Shown one piece after another: positions 15,226 to 18,782 of a DNA stretch of 18,782 bases. Position 1 is the first letter of the stretch, and the number at the start of each line of letters is the position of its first letter. Source of the stretch: Accumulibacter sp036625275 (GTDB lineage Bacteria; Pseudomonadota; Gammaproteobacteria; Burkholderiales; Rhodocyclaceae); assembly GCF_036625275.1 (NCBI RefSeq), contig NZ_JAZKUD010000081.1:1-18782 (forward strand), in the 5' to 3' direction. A program made the position numbers and the translations under genes. Under the pieces are notes generated by a model. That model ran no database searches and was not told the origin of the DNA. It saw only the letters and a list, made by a program, of their open reading frames with translations.

Positions 15226-16355
15226 AATTCGAGGGCTTCAAACCGGGCCGCTGGCAGCAGCGGCTGCAATACAAGAGCTTTGAGCCAACCCTGGTCAATC
15301 ATGACTGGCACTGGGAAGACGCCCGGATCAACGTGTTGCTCGAAGCCGCCAACCGCGCGCTGGGCGAACTCAATGCTTTCTCGTTGATCGTGCCGGACAT
15401 CGACCTGTTCATCGGCATGCACGTCGTCAAGGAAGCCCAGACCTCCAGTCGCATCGAAGGCACCCAGACCGGCATTGACGAAGCCGTGCTGCCCGAGGAA
15501 CAGATCAAGCCGGAAAAACGCGACGACTGGCGCGAGGTGCAAAACCACATCAACGCGGTCAACTACGCCATTGGCGAGTTGCGCGCCCTGCCACTCTCCA
15601 ACCGGCTGCTCCGGCAGACGCACGCCATTCTGTTGCGCGGGGCGCGGGGCCAGCACAAGCAGCCGGGCGATTTTCGCGTCAGCCAGAACTGGATAGGCGG
15701 CTCCAGCCTGGCCGATGCCGCCTTCATCCCGCCCCACCACGAGGGGGTGGCGGAATACATGGGCGATCTGGAAGCTTTCTGGCACAACCAGGCTATTGCC
15801 GTGCCACATCTCATCCGCATCGCCATCAGCCACTACCAGTTCGAAACCATCCACCCGTTTCTCGATGGCAACGGCCGTATCGGCCGCCTGCTGGTGCCCT
15901 TGTACCTGGTTGGCCACGGTGTGCTGGCCAAACCCTCGCTCTACCTTTCGGATTTCTTCGAGCGCAACCGGGGCAGCTACTACGACGCGCTGACCCGCGT
16001 GCGCCTCTTCAGCGACCTGATTCATTGGGTGCGTTTCTTTTTGCAGGGGGTGGCCGAAACCTCGGTCAAGGGCCGCGACACCTTCGGCAAGATCCTCACC
16101 CTGCGCACCGATGTCGAGCATCGCATCCTGAGCCTGGGCAAACGCGTCCCCAACGCCCGCGCGGCCCTCAATCTGCTCTACCGCAGCCCCGTAGTCTCCG
16201 CCGCCGACCTGGAAAGCCAGTTGGGCGTCTCCGGTCCCACTGCGCAGGCCCTTCTCAAGGATCTGATCCGCCTAGAGATATTGACCGAGATCACGGGACA
16301 GATGCGCGGGCGGCTGTACCAGTTCAAACCTTACCTTGAATTGTTCGTTAGTTAA
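15222..16355 (+). CDS. Fic-family AMP-transferase with winged-helix C-terminus
   Basis: Fic enzymes transfer AMP (or another NMP) to hydroxyl side chains of target proteins. The 377-aa product has a Fic_N domain (about 5-90) and a Fic core with the full motif HPFLDGNGRIGR (His211). A C-terminal winged helix of about 60 residues contains SAADLESQLGVSGPTAQALL, followed by a strand-turn MRGRLYQF. The N-terminal inhibitory motif (S/T)xxxE(G/N) is present as SSRIEG (Ser75, Glu79), so this is a class II, self-inhibited Fic. ATG 15222 overlaps the res stop (ATGA) and has GGAG upstream, which decides the start. Sitting between Res and Mod, it may act as a conditional toxin, a regulator of the operon through its winged helix, or both. 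The target is unknown. Confidence 0.9.
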   Translation: MKFEGFKPGRWQQRLQYKSFEPTLVNHDWHWEDARINVLLEAANRALGELNAFSLIVPDIDLFIGMHVVKEAQTSSRIEGTQTGIDEAVLPEEQIKPEKRDDWREVQNHINAVNYAIGELRALPLSNRLLRQTHAILLRGARGQHKQPGDFRVSQNWIGGSSLADAAFIPPHHEGVAEYMGDLEAFWHNQAIAVPHLIRIAISHYQFETIHPFLDGNGRIGRLLVPLYLVGHGVLAKPSLYLSDFFERNRGSYYDALTRVRLFSDLIHWVRFFLQGVAETSVKGRDTFGKILTLRTDVEHRILSLGKRVPNARAALNLLYRSPVVSAADLESQLGVSGPTAQALLKDLIRLEILTEITGQMRGRLYQFKPYLELFVS

Positions 16356-16379
16356 GGCAAAATACTTATCCTTAACTAA
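16348..16379. promoter_or_regulatory. Palindromic operator candidate between fic and mod
   Basis: TTAGTTAAGG (16348-16357) and CCTTAACTAA (16370-16379) form a perfect 10-bp inverted repeat with a 12-nt AT-rich spacer. The half-site centres are 22 bp apart, about two helical turns. The left arm contains the fic stop codon. It stands out as AT-rich against GC-rich surroundings and lies about 60 nt before mod. The Fic C-terminal winged helix is an obvious candidate binder (inference). It could also form a hairpin in the mRNA, but no T-run follows. Confidence 0.55.
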
Positions 16380-16437
16380 GTGCGAAGCGAAATTAACCCT
16401 GGCGCCCCAAGACCGCCCTCGATAGCCCATTGACACC

Positions 16438-18782
16438 ATGGCCAAGCAACCCACCCCGAACAAAACCGTCGACGCCATCAAGCACGACGACGCCAAGCGC
16501 AAGAACATTCCCACCGCCGAATACCAGTCGGTGCTCGATGAGAACCAGAAAACACCCAGGCAGGTGCGCTATCCGCGCAATACCGACCTCGACCCGCAAC
16601 TGGTCTGGCGCGGCAAGGACGAGCAGGACTGGAGCGACCTCGTCGTCCATGCGCCGCCGCTCTACATTCAGGAGAAAGTTCACCCCAAGGCGCTGATCGA
16701 CGAACTGCTGCGCGAATCGAAGGAACGCGAGTACGAGCAGGGCGGGTTTGGCAAAGGCGTCACCGCCGACCTTTTCGCCGACTTCAACGGCATCCCCAAG
16801 GACGCCGACAAGACCGAGTTCTACCATCACGACCAGAACTGGACCAACCGCATGATCCTCGGCGACAGTCTGCAGGTCATGGCCAGCCTCGCCGAGCGTG
16901 AGGGCCTGCGCGGCAAGGTGCAGTGCATCTACTTCGATCCGCCTTACGGTATCAAATTCAACAGTAACTTCCAGTGGTCAACCACCAGCCGGGACGTGAA
17001 GGATGGGAAGGCTGACCACATCACCCGCGAGCCGGAACAGGTGAAGGCATTCCGGGATACCTGGCGCGACGGGATTCATTCCTACCTCACCTACCTGCGG
17101 GACCGACTGACGGTGGCGCGCGATCTGCTGACGGACTCGGGGTCGATCTTTGTGCAGATTGGGGATGAGAACGTGCATCGGGTGCGGGCGGTGATGGATG
17201 AGGTGTTTGGTGAGGACAACTTCATCGCTCTCATTTCATTTACTAAGACGACTTCAGCTACGAATGACTACCTTTCCGGTGTTGCAGATTACGTTGCGTG
17301 GTTCTGTAAGAACAAAGAAGCCTGCAAGTACAGGCAGATTTACCGTGAGAAGGCAGCTGGAGGCGATGGGGCAGCGCACTACAACTCAGTCGTCTTCCCT
17401 GATGGCAGCAGGCGCGCAGCGAATCCAGATGAGAAAGCTGGTCAATTATCGGGTGGCGCAGCGCTGTTTACAGCGGACCAATTGCAGTCCGCTGGAATGG
17501 GGCGTGAAAAGGGAGAAGGTACGGCTTCTTGGTTCAAGGTTGAATGTGAAGGGCGAGTTTTTACGCCAACGATGCAAACGAGGTGGAAAACCAGTGAGGC
17601 TGGAATGGTTCGCCTTGCATGCGCTCAGCGGCTTCTTCCGCAGAAAAATGCTCTCCGGTACCTGAGGAAGATCAATGACTTCGCTGCTTACGCAATTTCC
17701 AACGTCTGGACAGACATCGGTGGCGCAGCGGATAAGAGGTATGTGGTTGAGACGACGCCAAAGATTGTCGAGCGCTGCATCCTCATGGCCACCGACCCCG
17801 GCGACCTTGTGCTCGATCCCACCTGTGGTTCCGGCACCACCGCCTATGTCGCCGAACAATGGGGCCGTCGCTGGATCACCATCGACACCTCTCGCGTCGC
17901 GCTGGCACTGGCTCGCGCACGCATCATGGGCGCACGCTATTCCTTCTACCTGCTCGCCGATTCCCGCGACGGCCAGATGAAGGAGGCCGAAGTCACTCGC
18001 ACGGCCCCGAGTTCGCAACCGACCCATGGCAACATCCGCCATGGCTTCGTCTATGAGCGCGTGCCGCACATCACGCTGAAGTCCATCGCCAACAACGCCG
18101 AGATCGACGTGATCTGGGACAAATGGCAGCAGACGCTGGAGCCGCTGCGTGAGCAACTGAATGCGGCGCTGAAGAAGTCCTGGCAAGAATGGGAAATTCC
18201 ACGCGATGCCGGAAAGGACTGGTCCGATGCCGCGAAGAAACTACACGCCGACTGGTGGCAGGCACGCATCGCCCGGCAAAAGGAAATCGACGCCTCCATC
18301 GCCGCCAAGGCCGAATTCGAGACCCTCTACGACAAGCCCTACGAAAACAAGAAAGCGGTTCGCGTCGCCGGCCCCTTCACCGTCGAGAGCCTGAGTCCGC
18401 ACCGGATCTTGGGCGTCGATGAAGACGACGAACTGATCGACACCCTGCGCGAGCCGCAATCCCACAATAGCGAATACGCCGCCAAGCAGTCGTTCCCGCA
18501 GATGATTCTGGAGAACCTGAAGACGGCGGGCGTGCAGCAGGCGCACAAGGAAGACCGCATTACCTTCACCTCGCTGGCGGCATGGCCGGGCGAACTGGTC
18601 TGCGCCGAGGGGCGCTATCTGGAATCTGCCTCCTCTCCCCAGCCCTCTCCCGCGAGGGGAGAGCAACTGTGTTCCCGGTCAAGCATTTTTAGAGACATTT
18701 TGATGTTCTGGATTCCACGGAATACCCGATTTGACGATGGCGTTCATAATCGTCAGCATCTTGTGCATGCAAGCGACCAAGG
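16438..18782 (+). CDS. Type III-like adenine-specific DNA methyltransferase (Mod), 3' end disrupted
   Basis: This N6-adenine (or N4-cytosine) methyltransferase should protect host DNA from the partner Res protein. Motif order is beta-class: DPPY (Asp167-Tyr170) first, SAM-binding DPTCGSGTT (460-468) after the target-recognition region (about 262-430). Typical family segments are TDSGSIFVQIGDENVHRV, VMDEVFGEDNF and GRRWITIDTSRVALALARAR. The frame is open to the window edge, but similarity ends near CAEGRYLE (about 18630). From there it translates a palindromic repeat (SPQPSPARGE) and then antisense IS110 sequence, so the C-terminus is lost or replaced. Both catalytic motifs survive, but activity of the truncated protein is uncertain. 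ATG 16438 gives a plausible start with a weak ribosome site. The recognition region is about 52% GC by hand count, against about 63-65% just downstream. Confidence 0.85.
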   Translation, partial: MAKQPTPNKTVDAIKHDDAKRKNIPTAEYQSVLDENQKTPRQVRYPRNTDLDPQLVWRGKDEQDWSDLVVHAPPLYIQEKVHPKALIDELLRESKEREYEQGGFGKGVTADLFADFNGIPKDADKTEFYHHDQNWTNRMILGDSLQVMASLAEREGLRGKVQCIYFDPPYGIKFNSNFQWSTTSRDVKDGKADHITREPEQVKAFRDTWRDGIHSYLTYLRDRLTVARDLLTDSGSIFVQIGDENVHRVRAVMDEVFGEDNFIALISFTKTTSATNDYLSGVADYVAWFCKNKEACKYRQIYREKAAGGDGAAHYNSVVFPDGSRRAANPDEKAGQLSGGAALFTADQLQSAGMGREKGEGTASWFKVECEGRVFTPTMQTRWKTSEAGMVRLACAQRLLPQKNALRYLRKINDFAAYAISNVWTDIGGAADKRYVVETTPKIVERCILMATDPGDLVLDPTCGSGTTAYVAEQWGRRWITIDTSRVALALARARIMGARYSFYLLADSRDGQMKEAEVTRTAPSSQPTHGNIRHGFVYERVPHITLKSIANNAEIDVIWDKWQQTLEPLREQLNAALKKSWQEWEIPRDAGKDWSDAAKKLHADWWQARIARQKEIDASIAAKAEFETLYDKPYENKKAVRVAGPFTVESLSPHRILGVDEDDELIDTLREPQSHNSEYAAKQSFPQMILENLKTAGVQQAHKEDRITFTSLAAWPGELVCAEGRYLESASSPQPSPARGEQLCSRSSIFRDILMFWIPRNTRFDDGVHNRQHLVHASDQ
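18631..18663. repeat. REP-like palindrome at the mod break point
   Basis: TCCTCTCCCCAGCCCTCTCC, then CGCGAG and GGGAGAG, forms a CTCTCC/GGAGAG stem (18645-18650 with 18658-18663). It is another copy of the palindrome family found intergenically at about 1475, 9174 and 11742, but here it lies inside a reading frame, immediately before the IS110 end. Confidence 0.6.
18664..18782 (-). mobile_element. IS110-family insertion sequence, 3' end (partial)
   Basis: The element enters from the right edge and ends near 18664, directly abutting the REP-like palindrome. It contains the C-terminus of a transposase on the minus strand (18679-18782). Only about 15 nt separate the transposase stop from the palindrome, so the noncoding end carrying any bridge RNA should be on the other, unseen side, as in the IS110 rather than the IS1111 subgroup. 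The exact end is not determined. Confidence 0.6.
18679..18782 (-). CDS. IS110-family transposase, C-terminal fragment
   Basis: The minus strand reads LVACMHKMLTIMNAIVKSGI, then PWNPEHQNVSKNA and stop. The pattern (L)VACMxKxLxIxNAxxKxGxPW is the typical C-terminus of the Transposase_20/IS110 family, which uses a DEDD RuvC-like and serine-containing catalytic core guided by a bridge RNA. Only 34 residues are visible, so the catalytic parts are outside the window. Identification is from the remembered family tail. Confidence 0.75.
   Translation of the reverse strand, partial: LVACMHKMLTIMNAIVKSGIPWNPEHQNVSKNA

Noticed and set aside
16438..18630. Phase-variable repeat tract in mod
   Set aside because: Many type III mod genes carry simple tandem repeats, but I find no such tract in this frame.

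Overview
The window is about 60-65% GC and reads as a chromosomal piece of a Gram-negative betaproteobacterium. The protein set (LpxL, WaaG, WaaP, MsbA, PBP1A) and the GC-rich dispersed palindromes suggest Rhodocyclales, perhaps a Candidatus Accumulibacter relative. That placement is inference from gene content and recalled protein similarity, not from a search.

Left part (1-5764), outer-membrane LPS block. The first 71 bases are the start of metK, reading leftwards. It has a strong sigma70-type promoter and a roughly 145-nt structured leader carrying an intrinsic terminator and a Shine-Dalgarno-sequestering helix, so it is a candidate riboswitch or attenuator. Divergent from it is lpxL (lipid A acyltransferase), followed by a 328-bp palindrome-rich element with 12-bp perfect terminal inverted repeats. 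Then comes a tight rightward operon: waaG (core glucosyltransferase), waaP (heptose kinase), an InaA-type kinase and a protein with two tandem InaA-type kinase domains. It resembles the waaG-waaP-wap kinase region of Pseudomonas.

Middle (5765-11569), leftward genes: mrcA/PBP1A, a 66-aa unknown protein, msbA (lipid A flippase) and an HDOD-domain protein. With the left block they supply lipid A acylation, core assembly and phosphorylation, lipid A-core flipping and peptidoglycan synthesis. Intergenic gaps carry copies of a CCCTCTCCC...CGCGAGGGG palindrome family, two of them with a shared 16-bp extension.

Right part (11570-18782), accessory region. A roughly 600-bp gap holding repeats and a possible gene remnant leads into a type III-like restriction-modification operon: a large DEAH helicase/PD-ExK nuclease (Res), an autoinhibited class II Fic AMP-transferase with a C-terminal winged helix whose start overlaps the res stop, and a beta-class adenine methyltransferase (Mod). 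A perfect 10-bp palindromic operator candidate sits between fic and mod. The Mod target-recognition region is lower in GC than its flanks. The mod 3' end is broken near 18630 by a REP-like palindrome followed by the 3' end of an IS110-type transposase gene that runs off the window. I see no tRNA, rRNA or CRISPR array.
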